From contig NC_015635.1 of the NCBI RefSeq assembly GCF_000270245.1, forward strand, positions 1,736,001 to 1,800,000: a stretch of 64,000 bases of DNA. The letters are read 5' to 3'. Below are positions 44,981 through 54,776 of the stretch, piece by piece. The notes below the pieces were generated by a model. The model did no database searches. It had not been told where the DNA came from and saw only the letters and a program-made list of their open reading frames with translations. Numbering within the stretch: position 1 is the stretch's first letter; each line of letters starts with the position of its first letter. The DNA comes from Microlunatus phosphovorus NM-1 (lineage in GTDB: Bacteria > Actinomycetota > Actinomycetes > Propionibacteriales > Propionibacteriaceae). A program made the position numbers and the translations under genes.

Positions 44981-47900
44981 GGCTCATCCGGACCGGGGCT
45001 CCTCACCGGATCGAGATGTCTGAGCGGGTCGAGGTGCTGGAGCGCCTCGACCCGCGCCAGCGCCTGTCCCTGCTGATACAGCGACCAGAACTGCTCACCC
45101 AGGGCGACCTGAAGCCGTTGCCTGATCAGGGCGGCGGTCCAGTTGCTGCGGTCCTCGGCTCCGCGGACGGTGGTGGCGGCCCCGAGCACGATCGCCGCTT
45201 CCCGGCTGCGCCCGGTGGCAGCCAGCCAGGCGCCTTGGGCCACGCCGATGGCGGAGATGATCGGGCCGTCCATGGTCTGCATGGCGGCCGGGTAACCTTC
45301 GCGCAGATCTGCCGCCGCCTGCTCCAGATCCCCGTCGTCGGTCAGGCACTCCACCACAGCCGCGGCCGCCAGACCGATGCCTTGGACGTGGTCCAGCATC
45401 ACCGTCGACTCGTGGCGCTCGCTCAGTGCGCGACGCAATTCGGCGACCAGCAACCGGGCCTGATCGTGCCGGCCGACCTGCAGCTCGAGCACGGCCAGCG
45501 AGGCGGTGGTGAACAGTTGCCGCTCGGGGTGCGGGCCCAGCGGTCCGCTGGTGGCCAGTTCGTCCAGCTCGGCGCGGGCAGCGGGGATGTCCCCGGAGCG
45601 GACGTACACATCCGCGATCTGCAGATGCAGGAACAGCTCGTCCTCGACCGACCCGAGCTCGCGAATGCAGCGTCGGGCCTGCAGATAGTCCGCCAGCGCG
45701 TCGGCCAGCCGGCCATCGAGGGTGGCGAGCTGGGCCCGCGCCATCAAGCAGGTGGACAGTCCCCAGCGGTCACCGAGGGCGACGAACGCGGGATAGGCGA
45801 GGTCGACTGCCGCACGCATGCGTTCGATCTCGCCGGAGTTCTCGTACAGGTTCGCGGCGGTCGCCTGCGACGCTGCCCGTAGCCAAGGGTCGTCCGACCG
45901 TCCGGCCTCGGCCAACAAGACATCGGCCAGGTCCAGCTCGCCGGCAAAGGCCGCGACCATCGGCCGGAGCACGCCGAGACTGGGAAACGGCGGGGGACCG
46001 GCCGTGGCCAGCTCCTCGGCAAGCGCGCCCAGCCGTTGTCGGACCCGATCCCAGTTCGGCCGCTGCGTGGCGGTCCGCTCGCCGAGGTCGGAAAGCAGCC
46101 GGGCGGCACGGGCGTAGACGAGGTCGGGCAGGTCCTTGCCGTCGTTCGCGGCCAACACGAACGCGGCCCAGTCGGCGAACTCGGTGCGAGCATCGAGCAG
46201 TGTCCAGTACCAGGTGAGCGCCAGCAGCAGTTGCAGCGCCTCCTCACCTCTGCCCGAGTCGCCGAGATAGCGCAGCGCCGCCAGGACGTTGTCGCGGTCC
46301 ATGCTGAGACTGGTCAACGCGATCAGCTGGTCGCGACCGCGCAGCATCGGCTCCCAGCCGATCGCAGACGCCGCATAGTGCTCGGCATGCGCCAGCCGTA
46401 CGTCGGCCAACTCGTCGCGTTCGGCCAGCCGCTCGACGCCGTACTCGCGGATCGTCTCCAGCATCCGATAACGCACCCCGGTGGCGCCGGTGGCCTCCGG
46501 CAGCTCGGCCTGCAGCAAGGACTTGTCGACCAGCGAGGCGAGCAGCGACTCGATCTCGCCCGCAGGCAGCCGGGCGTCGGCGCAGACGGTCGCCGCGCTG
46601 TCCAGATCGGCGCCGGCCGGGAAGACCGCCAGCCGCTCGGCAAGCAGCCGTTCGTCGGGTGCCAGCAGATCCCAGCTCCACTCGACCACGGCGCGTAGCG
46701 TGCGGTGTCGAGGCAGGCTGGTCCGATTGCCCCCGGTGAGCAGCCGGAACCGATCCGACAGCCGGGCAGCGATCTCAGTCACCGGCAGTAGCCGGAGGCG
46801 CGCGGCCGCCAGCTCGATCGCCAGCGGCAGACCGTCCAACCGGCGGACGATCTCGATCACTGGCCCGAGGGTTTCCGGGTCCAGCGCGAACGCCGGACGT
46901 ACGGTGGTCGCTCGGTCGAGCCAGAGCTCAACCGCCGGATAGCTGACGGCATCCGACAGTGGTACGTCGGCGGCAGGCAACGGCAGCGGCGGCAGAGCGC
47001 ACAGCGCCTCGCCGGTTAGTCCGAGCAGTTCGCGGCTGGTGGCCAGCACGACGACACCCGGCGCGGCGGCCAGGATGTCGTCGATGAGTTGGGCGACCGC
47101 GTCCAGCACGTGCTCGCAGTTGTCCATCACGAGCAGGCAGCGAGCCTCCCGGAGCCGGTCCAGCAGACGTTCGTGGGCACCCTGCGCCGAGCGTTCGGCG
47201 CGCTCAGTGACTCGCGCATCCCGCAACCCCAACGCCCCCAGCACGGTGGCGGCCAGGTTGTCGGGGTCGGTGACCGGTGCCAGCTCGACCAGCCATGCCG
47301 AGTCAGGCTGAACCGCGAGCCAGCGGCGCGCGGCCTCGATCGCGAGTCGGGTCTTGCCCGCACCGCCGGGTCCGATGACGGTCGTGAGCCGATGGGCGGT
47401 GACCAGGTCCAGGACCCTGCTGAGGTCGTCCTCGCGACCGACGAAGCTGGTCAGCGGCGCCCGCAGGTTGCTCCGCCGGGCCGGTGGGGAGGGGACGGTG
47501 TCCGGTGCCGGACCCAGCTCGCCCCGTAGCAATCGCAGATGCAGGGCCTGCAGTTCGGCCCCTGGCTCGGTGCCGAGCTCTCGGCGCAAGAACTGCCGGG
47601 TCTCCTCGTAGTTGGCCAGGGCTTCCGGCACCCGACCTGCGGCGGCCAAGGCGCGCAGCCGACTGGCGATGATCCGCTCGTTCAGCGGGTGGTCGACGGC
47701 CAGGGCTTCTGCCGTGGAGACCGCGTCACCGATCCGTCCGGCGGTCAGCAGAGAGGTGAGGCGTTCTTCCTCAGCTCGGAGTCGCAGCCGTTCCCAGGTC
47801 GTCCGGTAGCCGACCGCGTACTCGGCGTCCCCGGCATCGGCGAGCGGCTCGCCACGCCAGAGCCGCAGTGCCGCATCGAACCCGGCGATCGCCTCCTGCG

Positions 47901-48246
47901 GTTGCCCGGAGCCGGCCTGCTGTTCAGCGTCTCGCACCAGCTCTGCGAAGCGGGCCGCGTCCAGCTCGGTCGGGGAAATCGCGAGCCGATAGCCGGTGGC
48001 CGCCTGACTGACGGCCTCCGGGTCAGCGAGCGCCCGGCGCAGCCGCGACACCAGCGACTGCAGCGCATTGGCAGCTCCGGAGGGCGGGTCGTCGGGCCAG
48101 ACCGCCTCGACCAGCTCGGCAGTGGACACGACCCGGCCCTCGGCAACCGCCAGCCGGGAGAGCAGCGACCGCAGCCGACCGCCGGCGATGGGGCGGGGCT
48201 GGCCACCGACGGCGACCTCGAGCGGTCCGAGCAGGGCGATGTCCAT
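44962..48246 (-). CDS. AfsR/SARP-type ATPase transcriptional regulator
   Basis: A 1094-residue protein: an OmpR-like winged helix (GGRLRSLLSRLAVAEGRVVS; residues 1-95), a bacterial transcriptional activation domain (95-240; LRRELGTEPGAELQALHLRL), an NB-ARC/STAND ATPase with VIGPGGAGKTRLAIE near residue 289, LLVMDNCEHVLD, and a C-terminal TPR-like helical region. Such activators often control secondary-metabolite or efflux genes; the convergent DrrAB-like exporter is a candidate target. It is divergent from sdhC. Confidence 0.9.
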   Translation of the reverse strand: MDIALLGPLEVAVGGQPRPIAGGRLRSLLSRLAVAEGRVVSTAELVEAVWPDDPPSGAANALQSLVSRLRRALADPEAVSQAATGYRLAISPTELDAARFAELVRDAEQQAGSGQPQEAIAGFDAALRLWRGEPLADAGDAEYAVGYRTTWERLRLRAEEERLTSLLTAGRIGDAVSTAEALAVDHPLNERIIASRLRALAAAGRVPEALANYEETRQFLRRELGTEPGAELQALHLRLLRGELGPAPDTVPSPPARRSNLRAPLTSFVGREDDLSRVLDLVTAHRLTTVIGPGGAGKTRLAIEAARRWLAVQPDSAWLVELAPVTDPDNLAATVLGALGLRDARVTERAERSAQGAHERLLDRLREARCLLVMDNCEHVLDAVAQLIDDILAAAPGVVVLATSRELLGLTGEALCALPPLPLPAADVPLSDAVSYPAVELWLDRATTVRPAFALDPETLGPVIEIVRRLDGLPLAIELAAARLRLLPVTEIAARLSDRFRLLTGGNRTSLPRHRTLRAVVEWSWDLLAPDERLLAERLAVFPAGADLDSAATVCADARLPAGEIESLLASLVDKSLLQAELPEATGATGVRYRMLETIREYGVERLAERDELADVRLAHAEHYAASAIGWEPMLRGRDQLIALTSLSMDRDNVLAALRYLGDSGRGEEALQLLLALTWYWTLLDARTEFADWAAFVLAANDGKDLPDLVYARAARLLSDLGERTATQRPNWDRVRQRLGALAEELATAGPPPFPSLGVLRPMVAAFAGELDLADVLLAEAGRSDDPWLRAASQATAANLYENSGEIERMRAAVDLAYPAFVALGDRWGLSTCLMARAQLATLDGRLADALADYLQARRCIRELGSVEDELFLHLQIADVYVRSGDIPAARAELDELATSGPLGPHPERQLFTTASLAVLELQVGRHDQARLLVAELRRALSERHESTVMLDHVQGIGLAAAAVVECLTDDGDLEQAAADLREGYPAAMQTMDGPIISAIGVAQGAWLAATGRSREAAIVLGAATTVRGAEDRSNWTAALIRQRLQVALGEQFWSLYQQGQALARVEALQHLDPLRHLDPVRSPGPDEPQARFR

Positions 48247-48379
48247 CGCCGATCATTCTCGCCTGAGCGACCAAGAGGTGTGAGATCGGCCACCTCACCC
48301 CTCCGAAGGTGGCGAAAAACACCAGTAGACAGGGTGGCCTTACCTGTGTCGCACGCTCAGTTGGACTTAGTGTGACCTC

Positions 48380-49096
48380 GTGGCGACTACCTCTCTCACC
48401 CGGTCGCAGCAGGCGGCTCGGACCACCGTGGCGATGAAGGCCATGATGGCGGTCAGCGGGCTGATCATGATCGGCTATCTGCTGGCCCACATGTACGGCA
48501 ATCTCAAGGTGTTCGCCGGCCAGGAGGCCTTCGACGACTACGCGCATCATCTGCGCACCATGGGTGAGCCGATCCTGCCGTACTCCGGTGCCCTGTGGGT
48601 GATCAGGATCGTGCTGCTGGTGGCGATCATCGCGCACGTCTACTCCGCGGCCACCCTGTGGAAGCGGGATCGGCGCGCCCGCGGCGGCACCTCGCGCTAC
48701 GTCAGCAGCAAGGGCAAGAAGGGCGTGCAGCGCACGTACGCGTCGTTCACCATGCGGTGGGGCGGGATCGTGGTGCTGCTGTTCGTCATCTATCACCTGC
48801 TGCAGCTGACCTTCCACGTGGTCGGTCCCGGCGACGGCGGACCCGAGAACAGCCCGTACGTCCGCGTCGTCAGCGGCTTCCAGGTCTGGTGGCTGGTCGT
48901 CTGCTACACGATCGCCCTGCTGGCGGTCGGCTTCCACCTGCGGCACGGGACCTGGAGCGCGCTGACCACCCTCGGCGCCAACACCAGCCCCGCCACCCGG
49001 CGCCGGCTCAACATCCTCGCCTACCTGGTCGCGCTGGCGGTCACCGTCGGCTTCCTCCTCGTTCCCTACGCGATCCTGTTCGGAGTGGTCAGCTGA
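48380..49096 (+). CDS. sdhC: Succinate dehydrogenase cytochrome b subunit (type B)
   Basis: A 238-residue protein with five membrane helices, the single large anchor of B. subtilis/actinobacterial type SdhC (no SdhD). [23 protein letters not shown] and [12 protein letters not shown] segments carry axial heme histidines (LLAHM, YHLL, HVYSA, GFHLRHG). It anchors SdhAB and passes electrons to menaquinone. GTG start; its TGA shares an A with the sdhA ATG. Confidence 0.93.
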   Translation: MATTSLTRSQQAARTTVAMKAMMAVSGLIMIGYLLAHMYGNLKVFAGQEAFDDYAHHLRTMGEPILPYSGALWVIRIVLLVAIIAHVYSAATLWKRDRRARGGTSRYVSSKGKKGVQRTYASFTMRWGGIVVLLFVIYHLLQLTFHVVGPGDGGPENSPYVRVVSGFQVWWLVVCYTIALLAVGFHLRHGTWSALTTLGANTSPATRRRLNILAYLVALAVTVGFLLVPYAILFGVVS

Positions 49097-51063
49097 TGAG
49101 TGACACGATCAACTCGGTCGACGCGGACTCGCTCTACGTCGACGGCCCGGACATCGGCGACACCAAGGCGCCGGCCGGCCCGATCGAGGAGCGCTGGGAC
49201 AAGCGTCGCTTCGGCGCCAAGCTGGTCAACCCGGCCAATCGCCGCAAACTCAACGTGATCATCGTCGGCACCGGACTGGCCGGGGCCTCGGCGGCCGCGA
49301 CGCTCGGTGAGGCCGGCTATCAGGTGACCAGCTTCTGCTATCAGGACTCCCCGCGCCGGGCGCACTCGATCGCTGCCCAGGGCGGCATCAACGCCGCCAA
49401 GAACTACCGCAACGACGGCGACTCCATCTACCGACTCTTCTACGACACCGTGAAGGGCGGCGACTTCCGGTCCCGGGAGTCCAACGTCTACCGGCTGGCT
49501 CAGGTCAGCGTGGAGATCATCGACCAGTGCGTCGCTCAAGGCGTCCCGTTCGCTCGGGATTACGCCGGGCTGCTCGACAATCGATCCTTCGGCGGCGTAC
49601 AGGTCTCTCGTACCTTCTATGCGCGCGGCCAGACCGGGCAGCAGTTGCTGATCGGCGCCTATCAGGCGCTGGAGCGGCAGATCGCGGCCGGCACGGTGAC
49701 CATGAACACCCGGCACGAGATGCTCGAGCTGATCGTGGCCGACGGGCGGGCCCGTGGTGTGGTCGTTCGGGACATGGTCACCGGCGAGATCGAGACCCAC
49801 TTCGCCGACGCGGTGGTGCTGTGCACCGGCGGCTACGGCAACGTGTTCTTCCTGTCCACCAATGCGATGGGCTGCAATGTGACCGCCACGTGGCGGGCCC
49901 ACCGCAAGGGCGCGTACTTCGGCAACCCGTGCTACACCCAGATCCATCCGACCTGCATCCCGGTCACCGGCGAGTATCAGTCCAAGCTCACCTTGATGAG
50001 CGAGTCGTTGCGCAACGACGGCCGGATCTGGGTGCCGAAGTCGGGGGAGGACAAGCGCGATCCGCGCCAGATCCCGGAGTCCGACCGCGACTATTACCTG
50101 GAGCGGATCTACCCGGCCTTCGGCAACCTGGTGCCGCGCGACATCGCTTCTCGAGCCGCGAAGTACGTCTGCGACGAGGGTCGTGGTGTCGGTCCCGGCG
50201 GTCTGGGCGTCTATCTGGACTTCGCCGACGCGATCAAGCGGCTGGGCCGCCCGGCGGTCGAGGCGAAGTACGGCAACCTGTTCGACATGTACGCCCAGAT
50301 CACCGGCGAGAACCCGTACGAGACGCCGATGCGGATCTATCCGGCCGTGCACTACACGATGGGCGGGTTGTGGGTGGACTACGACCTGCAGTCCTCGATC
50401 ACCGGCCTGTACGTGGCGGGGGAGGCCAACTTCTCCGACCACGGTGCCAACCGGCTCGGCGCGTCGGCCCTGATGCAAGGGCTGGCCGACGGCTACTTCG
50501 TGCTGCCGAACACGATCAACGACTACCTGGCCGCCGGGCCGTTCGAGAAGATCGACGCGTCCCACCCGGCCGCGGTCGAGGCCGTCGAGGCGGTCAAGTC
50601 CCGGATCGACAAGCTGCTGTCGATCAATGGCAACCGTACGGTCGACTCCTTCCACAAGGAACTCGGTCGGGTGATGTGGGAATACTGCGGGATGGAGCGG
50701 ACCGAGGAGGGTCTGCGCAAGGCGATCACGCGGATCCGTGAGTTGAAGGCGGAGTTCTGGGCCGACGTGAAGGTGCTCGGCACCAACGACGAGCTCAATC
50801 AGGCGCTGGAGCGGGCCGGGCGGGTGGCCGACTTCTTCGAGCTCGGTGAGCTGATGTGCATCGACGCCCTGGTCCGGCGGGAATCCTGCGGCGGCCACTT
50901 CCGGGCCGAGTCGCAGACCGAGGACGGCGAGGCGCTGCGGCACGACGACGAGTTCGCGTACGTGTCGGCCTGGGAGTTCGGCGGCGACGGCGGCAAGCCG
51001 ATCCTGCACAAGGAGCCGCTGGAGTACGAGTACGTCGAGATGAAGCAGCGGAGCTACAAGTGA
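49096..51063 (+). CDS. sdhA: Succinate dehydrogenase flavoprotein subunit
   Basis: A 655-residue flavoprotein that oxidises succinate to fumarate in the TCA cycle. The FAD fold is in [20 protein letters not shown], the covalent FAD histidine in [17 protein letters not shown], and the active site in GRIWVPK and [13 protein letters not shown]. The length is in the range for type B SdhA. The ATG at 49096 overlaps the sdhC stop; a longer reading through sdhC is spurious. It is followed by a repeat-built spacer or small ORF before sdhB. Confidence 0.96.
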   Translation: MSDTINSVDADSLYVDGPDIGDTKAPAGPIEERWDKRRFGAKLVNPANRRKLNVIIVGTGLAGASAAATLGEAGYQVTSFCYQDSPRRAHSIAAQGGINAAKNYRNDGDSIYRLFYDTVKGGDFRSRESNVYRLAQVSVEIIDQCVAQGVPFARDYAGLLDNRSFGGVQVSRTFYARGQTGQQLLIGAYQALERQIAAGTVTMNTRHEMLELIVADGRARGVVVRDMVTGEIETHFADAVVLCTGGYGNVFFLSTNAMGCNVTATWRAHRKGAYFGNPCYTQIHPTCIPVTGEYQSKLTLMSESLRNDGRIWVPKSGEDKRDPRQIPESDRDYYLERIYPAFGNLVPRDIASRAAKYVCDEGRGVGPGGLGVYLDFADAIKRLGRPAVEAKYGNLFDMYAQITGENPYETPMRIYPAVHYTMGGLWVDYDLQSSITGLYVAGEANFSDHGANRLGASALMQGLADGYFVLPNTINDYLAAGPFEKIDASHPAAVEAVEAVKSRIDKLLSINGNRTVDSFHKELGRVMWEYCGMERTEEGLRKAITRIRELKAEFWADVKVLGTNDELNQALERAGRVADFFELGELMCIDALVRRESCGGHFRAESQTEDGEALRHDDEFAYVSAWEFGGDGGKPILHKEPLEYEYVEMKQRSYK

Positions 51064-51335
51064 TTACTATCCGACGCTCGCACGAGCGGAGCGCCGACTC
51101 TGTCTGGACGAACGAGTCGAGCAGACACGCTTTTCGTCTGCGAGCGAGAGAGGAAGACAGAGTCTTGAGGCGCGGAGTGAGTGCGAGCTTGGAGGAAACC
51201 CGACGCTCGTGGGAGCGGAGCGCCGGCTCTGTCTGGACGAGCGAGTCGAGCGGACGCGCTTTTCGTCTGCGAGTGAGTGAGGAAGACAGAGTCTTGAGGC
51301 GCGGAGTGAGTGCGAGCTTGGAGGAAACACTGTGA
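51060..51335 (+). CDS. Possible 91-residue two-repeat protein between sdhA and sdhB
   Basis: A GTG at 51060 overlaps the sdhA TGA (GTGA), and the frame ends in a TGA at 51333-51335 that overlaps the sdhB GTG at 51332 (GTGA again). The product would be two 43-residue repeats, each with [16 protein letters not shown]. Against coding: third-position GC is well below that of neighbours (about two thirds), and the DNA is a hairpin repeat. A translated coupler is possible; so is a repeat that happens to stay open because 129 is a multiple of 3. Confidence 0.3.
   Translation: MITIRRSHERSADSVWTNESSRHAFRLRAREEDRVLRRGVSASLEETRRSWERSAGSVWTSESSGRAFRLRVSEEDRVLRRGVSASLEETL
51071..51328 (+). repeat. 129-bp tandem repeat with nested hairpins in the sdhA-sdhB spacer
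   Basis: Two head-to-tail units, 51071-51199 and 51200-51328, differ at only nine positions. In unit 1 nested arms pair around one centre: GCTCGCAC (51076) with GTGCGAGC (51181), GCGCC (51091) with GGCGC (51169), GACTCTGTCT (51096) with AGACAGAGTC (51155), GCAGAC (51121) with GTCTGC (51136). Each unit ends in GGAGGAAAC; the second copy is the sdhB Shine-Dalgarno. Base composition is less GC-rich than the flanking genes. Confidence 0.9.
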
Positions 51336-52090
51336 ACATCACTGTGCGGGTTTGGCGGCAGTCTGGGCCGGAGGCGTCCGGGAAGATGGTCTCCTACGAC
51401 GTGCCCGACGTGAGCGAGCACATGTCGTTCCTGGAGATGCTCGACGTGCTGAACGAGCGGCTCACTTTGAAGGGCGAGGACCCGATCGCGTTCGACAGCG
51501 ACTGTCGTGAGGGGATCTGCGGCATGTGCGGCGTGGTGATCAACGGCATCCCCCACGGTCGCGGCGAGTCACCGGTGCAGACCACCACCTGCCAGCTGCA
51601 CATGCGCTCCTTCACCGATGGTGCGGTGATCGACATCGAGCCGTGGCGAGCCGACCCGTTCCCGGTGATCAAGGACTTGGTGGTCGACCGCGGCGCGTTC
51701 GACCGGATCATCCAGGCCGGCGGCTTCATCTCGGTCCCGACCGGCAGCGCCGCTGAGGCCAATGCGGCGCCGGTGCCCAAGGCGGCCGCCGACCATGCCT
51801 TCGACGCTGCCACCTGCATCGGCTGCGGGGCCTGCGTCGCGGCCTGCCCGAACGGCTCGGCGATGCTGTTCACCGCCGCCAAGATCACCCACCTGGGGCT
51901 GCTGCCGCAGGGCCAGCCGGAGCGCAAGTCCCGGGTGGTCGGCATGGTGCACACCCATGACGAGGAGGGCTTCGGCGCCTGCACCAACATCGGCGAGTGC
52001 ACTGCCGTCTGCCCGAAGGGCATCCCCCTGGAGACGATCTCCCGGCTCAACCGGGACCTGCTCGGCGCGATGGTGAACCCGCAGACCTGA
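51332..52090 (+). CDS. sdhB: Succinate dehydrogenase iron-sulfur subunit
   Basis: A 252-residue SdhB. The 2Fe-2S plant-type domain has [11 protein letters not shown] and TTTC, the 4Fe-4S site [12 protein letters not shown], and the remaining cluster [14 protein letters not shown]. It transfers electrons from FAD to the quinone site of SdhC. GTG at 51332 follows GGAGG (51320-51324), which is supplied by the second repeat unit. The operon order C-A-B is normal; the large spacer before B is not. Confidence 0.95.
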   Translation: MNITVRVWRQSGPEASGKMVSYDVPDVSEHMSFLEMLDVLNERLTLKGEDPIAFDSDCREGICGMCGVVINGIPHGRGESPVQTTTCQLHMRSFTDGAVIDIEPWRADPFPVIKDLVVDRGAFDRIIQAGGFISVPTGSAAEANAAPVPKAAADHAFDAATCIGCGACVAACPNGSAMLFTAAKITHLGLLPQGQPERKSRVVGMVHTHDEEGFGACTNIGECTAVCPKGIPLETISRLNRDLLGAMVNPQT

Positions 52091-52112
52091 TCGCGCGAGT
52101 GATCCTTGGTCG

Positions 52113-52904
52113 CTAGGCCTGCAGGCGCTCGATGCTGTACTCGATCAGATAAGCCAGTGGGTTGACGAAGTCGCCTTCGCTCTCGTCGAAGGTGCCAGGT
52201 GTGTCCATGCCCCAGCCCACCGTGATCGTGACCATCAACCGGTCCTTCACCTGGGTGAGGCCGGCGCTCTCCCAGTAGAGGTCCTCGGTGTCCTTGACGG
52301 CCGGCTCGGTGTAGGCCACCATGCCGGCCTGTGCGCTGCCACCCTCCTTCTTCAAGGTGGTCAGCTTCAGACTCTGGCCGTCGTCAACTCCGTATCCGCG
52401 GTCAAGCAATGTCTTGGGGCAGTCCTTGATCCAGCCGGCGTAGGTCGCCCTCGCCGCCGTCGCAGCCGGCTCGTCGGCGAACTGCAAAGCCTGGGTGTAG
52501 ACCGAGGGTTTGTTCTTCAGGGGGCTCTTCGGGTGCGGGTCACTGTCAGCGTTGATGATCTTGAACGTGAAGTCGCGAGTCACCATCGACGTGGCACCCA
52601 GCGAGGCGAGTCCGTCCTGCGGCAGGCAGATGTAGCTTTGTGAGACCGGCCGGCCCTGGCCCTCGGCAGCCTCAACCGCCTGTTTGGTCATCGGATCGTC
52701 GTTGGTGCCCTCGACGTCCTCGACAGTGAGCAGGTTGGTCGCGGTCACCGATCGGGCCGGTGCGGCACTTGGGGTGGGGGACGGCTGGTTGTTCCCGCCG
52801 TTGGAGGTCGGGCTGCAGCCGGCGAGGAGTCCGGCGAGGACCACTCCGACCACCAAGGGGAGACGGGAGCGCGCCCGGCGCCCGTTCTGCGAGTAGTCGC
52901 TCAT
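52113..52904 (-). CDS. Putative lipoprotein of unknown function
   Basis: A 263-residue protein with basic N-terminus, hydrophobic segment and lipobox LLAGC (Cys near residue 30), followed by an Asn/Ser/Pro spacer. ATG at 52904 has GAGGAG upstream on the minus strand; a longer start at 52943 lacks support. The mature domain (LTVEDVEGTNDDP; WIKDCPKTLLDRG) has two cysteines and resembles PknH-sensor or LpqN-like domains of actinobacterial lipoproteins, but I am not sure. Convergent with sdhB. Confidence 0.72.
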   Translation of the reverse strand: MSDYSQNGRRARSRLPLVVGVVLAGLLAGCSPTSNGGNNQPSPTPSAAPARSVTATNLLTVEDVEGTNDDPMTKQAVEAAEGQGRPVSQSYICLPQDGLASLGATSMVTRDFTFKIINADSDPHPKSPLKNKPSVYTQALQFADEPAATAARATYAGWIKDCPKTLLDRGYGVDDGQSLKLTTLKKEGGSAQAGMVAYTEPAVKDTEDLYWESAGLTQVKDRLMVTITVGWGMDTPGTFDESEGDFVNPLAYLIEYSIERLQA

Positions 52905-53071
52905 CAGTCGTGCTCCTCGTCGTGCGCTGTTGGCAGGCTCCATCCTTACCCCGCCGCCGCGAGTTCTGGTCCATTTCCCTCACGTCCGCGGGGTTTCGCG
53001 CCAAAAAGCCCGTGCGATCGGGGTCCGAGAGGGCTAGTCTGGCTGGCGTTCCCGTTGAAAGGTAGACGCCT

Positions 53072-53083
53072 GTGTCCCTGTGA
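53072..53083 (+). promoter_or_regulatory. Possible minimal leader ORF before the ABC-F gene
   Basis: GTG TCC CTG TGA follows GAAAGG (53057-53062) by nine bases and lies 39 bases before the ABC-F start. Several ABC-F genes are controlled by ribosome stalling on short leaders. The three-codon frame could be chance. Confidence 0.2.
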
Positions 53084-53122
53084 GTCCTTGACCCTTCCGT
53101 CACTCGACTCCAGGAGCACCTT

Positions 53123-54691
53123 ATGCCGTCCCTTGTTTGTCATCAGTTGTCCTACGTCTGGCCCAACGGCGAGTCGGTCTTCGCCGGCCTCGACGCCACC
53201 TTTCCCGACGGGGCCACCGGACTGGTCGGCCGCAACGGCAGCGGCAAGTCGACGCTGCTTCGCATCCTGGCCGGAGATCTGCCGCCCAGCTCGGGGTCCG
53301 TACAGGGACCCTCTCGGATCGGCTACCTGCCGCAGCAACTGGTCTTGCAGGCGGACCGGACGCTCGCCGATGTTCTTGGTGTGGCTGCTGCGCTGGAAGC
53401 TCTCGAGCGAGTCACGGCGGGTGAGGGAGAGCAGGCGGACTTCGAGCTGATCGGCGATCGGTGGGACTTGGAGGGCGAGGCCTTGGCCACTGTCGAGCGG
53501 CTCGGCTTCTCCGGGCTCGACCTGAGTCGTCGGATCGGCACGGTCTCGGGCGGTGAGGCAGTGCTGCTGGCGTTTGCTGGTCTGCTGTTGGCGGAGCCGG
53601 ACGTCTTGCTGCTTGATGAGCCGACCAACAACCTCGACCGTCGGGCACGTGGCCTGCTCACCGAGGCCGTACGTCGCTGGCGCGGTCCGCTGCTCATGGT
53701 CAGCCACGACCGCGAGCTGCTGGAGACCGTCGATCAGATCGCCGAACTTCGCGATGGCGAGCTGCGGTTCTTCGGCGGTCCGTTCTCGGCCTATCAGGCT
53801 GCGCTCGAGGTCGAGCAGGAAGCTGCCCGGAGGGCGGTGCGGTCGGCCGACGGTGACCTCAAGCGGCAGCAACGCGAGCTGATCGAGATGCGGATCAAGC
53901 TGGACCGCAGGCAGCGGTTTGCCAAGGCACAAGCCGGCAACATCCCGAAGATCGTGGCCAACGGCAAGAAGCGGATGGCGCAGGTGTCGGCCGGCAAGCT
54001 CAAGGGCGGACACGAAGCCGATGTGGCAGAGGCTCGGGTGCGGCTGGAGCAGGCCGAGGATGCCGTACGCGATGACGATCTGATCCGGATCGATCTGAGC
54101 CGCACGGCCGTACCCGCTGGCCGAGATGTGCTGCTGCTGGAAGAGGTGGTGCTGCGCACCGGGGTCCGCGTGTCAGCGCACCTGCGCGGCCCGGACCGGA
54201 TCGCCGTTGTCGGCCCGAACGGGATCGGCAAGACCACGCTGATCGATGCGATCACTGGCGCGGCGTCGCCGGTGGCCGGCCGAGTAGACCTACGAGTGCC
54301 GACCCGCGTCCTGCCGCAACGGCTGACGGTGCTGGACGATCGCGAGACGGTGCTGGCCGGGGTGTCCCGACTGGCGCCCAGCGCTGATGACAACACTCTG
54401 CGGGCCGAACTGGCCCGGTTCCTGCTCGACGCTGCGACCATCGTCCGCCCGGTGGGCTCGCTTTCCGGTGGTGAACGCTTCCGTGCGAGTCTCGCCGCGC
54501 TGCTGCTCGCCGAACCGGCTCCGCAGCTGCTGATCCTGGATGAGCCGACCAACAACCTCGACCTGGACAGCGTCGCCCAACTGACCGCTGCCCTGAACGC
54601 CTACCAAGGCGCCCTGCTGGTTGTCAGCCACGACGAACCCTTCCTCGCCGACCTCCAGCTGACCGGCCGCATCGTCCTCTCGATTTCCTGA
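53123..54691 (+). CDS. ABC-F family ATPase (ribosome-associated)
   Basis: A 522-residue protein with two ABC domains and no membrane part: GRNGSGKSTLLRILAG, SGGEAVLLAFAGLLL and LLLDEPTNNLDRR in the first; GPNGIGKTTLIDAITG, SGGERFRASLAALLL and LILDEPTNNLDLD in the second, joined by a charged linker (about residues 230-310, KLDRRQRFAKAQAGNIPK) that enters the ribosomal E site. ABC-F proteins act as translation factors or protect against ribosome-targeting antibiotics. AGGAG before the ATG. Confidence 0.92.
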   Translation: MPSLVCHQLSYVWPNGESVFAGLDATFPDGATGLVGRNGSGKSTLLRILAGDLPPSSGSVQGPSRIGYLPQQLVLQADRTLADVLGVAAALEALERVTAGEGEQADFELIGDRWDLEGEALATVERLGFSGLDLSRRIGTVSGGEAVLLAFAGLLLAEPDVLLLDEPTNNLDRRARGLLTEAVRRWRGPLLMVSHDRELLETVDQIAELRDGELRFFGGPFSAYQAALEVEQEAARRAVRSADGDLKRQQRELIEMRIKLDRRQRFAKAQAGNIPKIVANGKKRMAQVSAGKLKGGHEADVAEARVRLEQAEDAVRDDDLIRIDLSRTAVPAGRDVLLLEEVVLRTGVRVSAHLRGPDRIAVVGPNGIGKTTLIDAITGAASPVAGRVDLRVPTRVLPQRLTVLDDRETVLAGVSRLAPSADDNTLRAELARFLLDAATIVRPVGSLSGGERFRASLAALLLAEPAPQLLILDEPTNNLDLDSVAQLTAALNAYQGALLVVSHDEPFLADLQLTGRIVLSIS

Positions 54692-54724
54692 GCCCGAGAC
54701 CGCTCGTTCAGAATGTGCAGATTA

Positions 54725-54776
54725 CTTCTCATTGCCGAGAAGGCGCACTATGCTTCCCATTGTGACTGATGGGAAG
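54725..54776. promoter_or_regulatory. Two HipB-type operator palindromes
   Basis: CTTCTC-N6-GAGAAG (54725-54742) and CTTCCCAT-N8-ATGGGAAG (54753-54776) are perfect inverted repeats about 30 bp apart. E. coli HipB recognises palindromic half-sites with an eight-base spacer, so both are good candidates for HipB autoregulation. The second overlaps the proposed hipB start. Confidence 0.6.

Noticed and set aside
49066-51009. A 647-codon minus-strand frame opposite sdhA
   Set aside because: Shadow of a certain gene; no ribosome site or family.
51067-51342. A 91-codon minus-strand frame across the sdhA-sdhB repeat (repeats of SLADEKRV)
   Set aside because: It exists because the repeat period is a multiple of three; there is no promoter or coupling on that strand, unlike the plus-strand frame.
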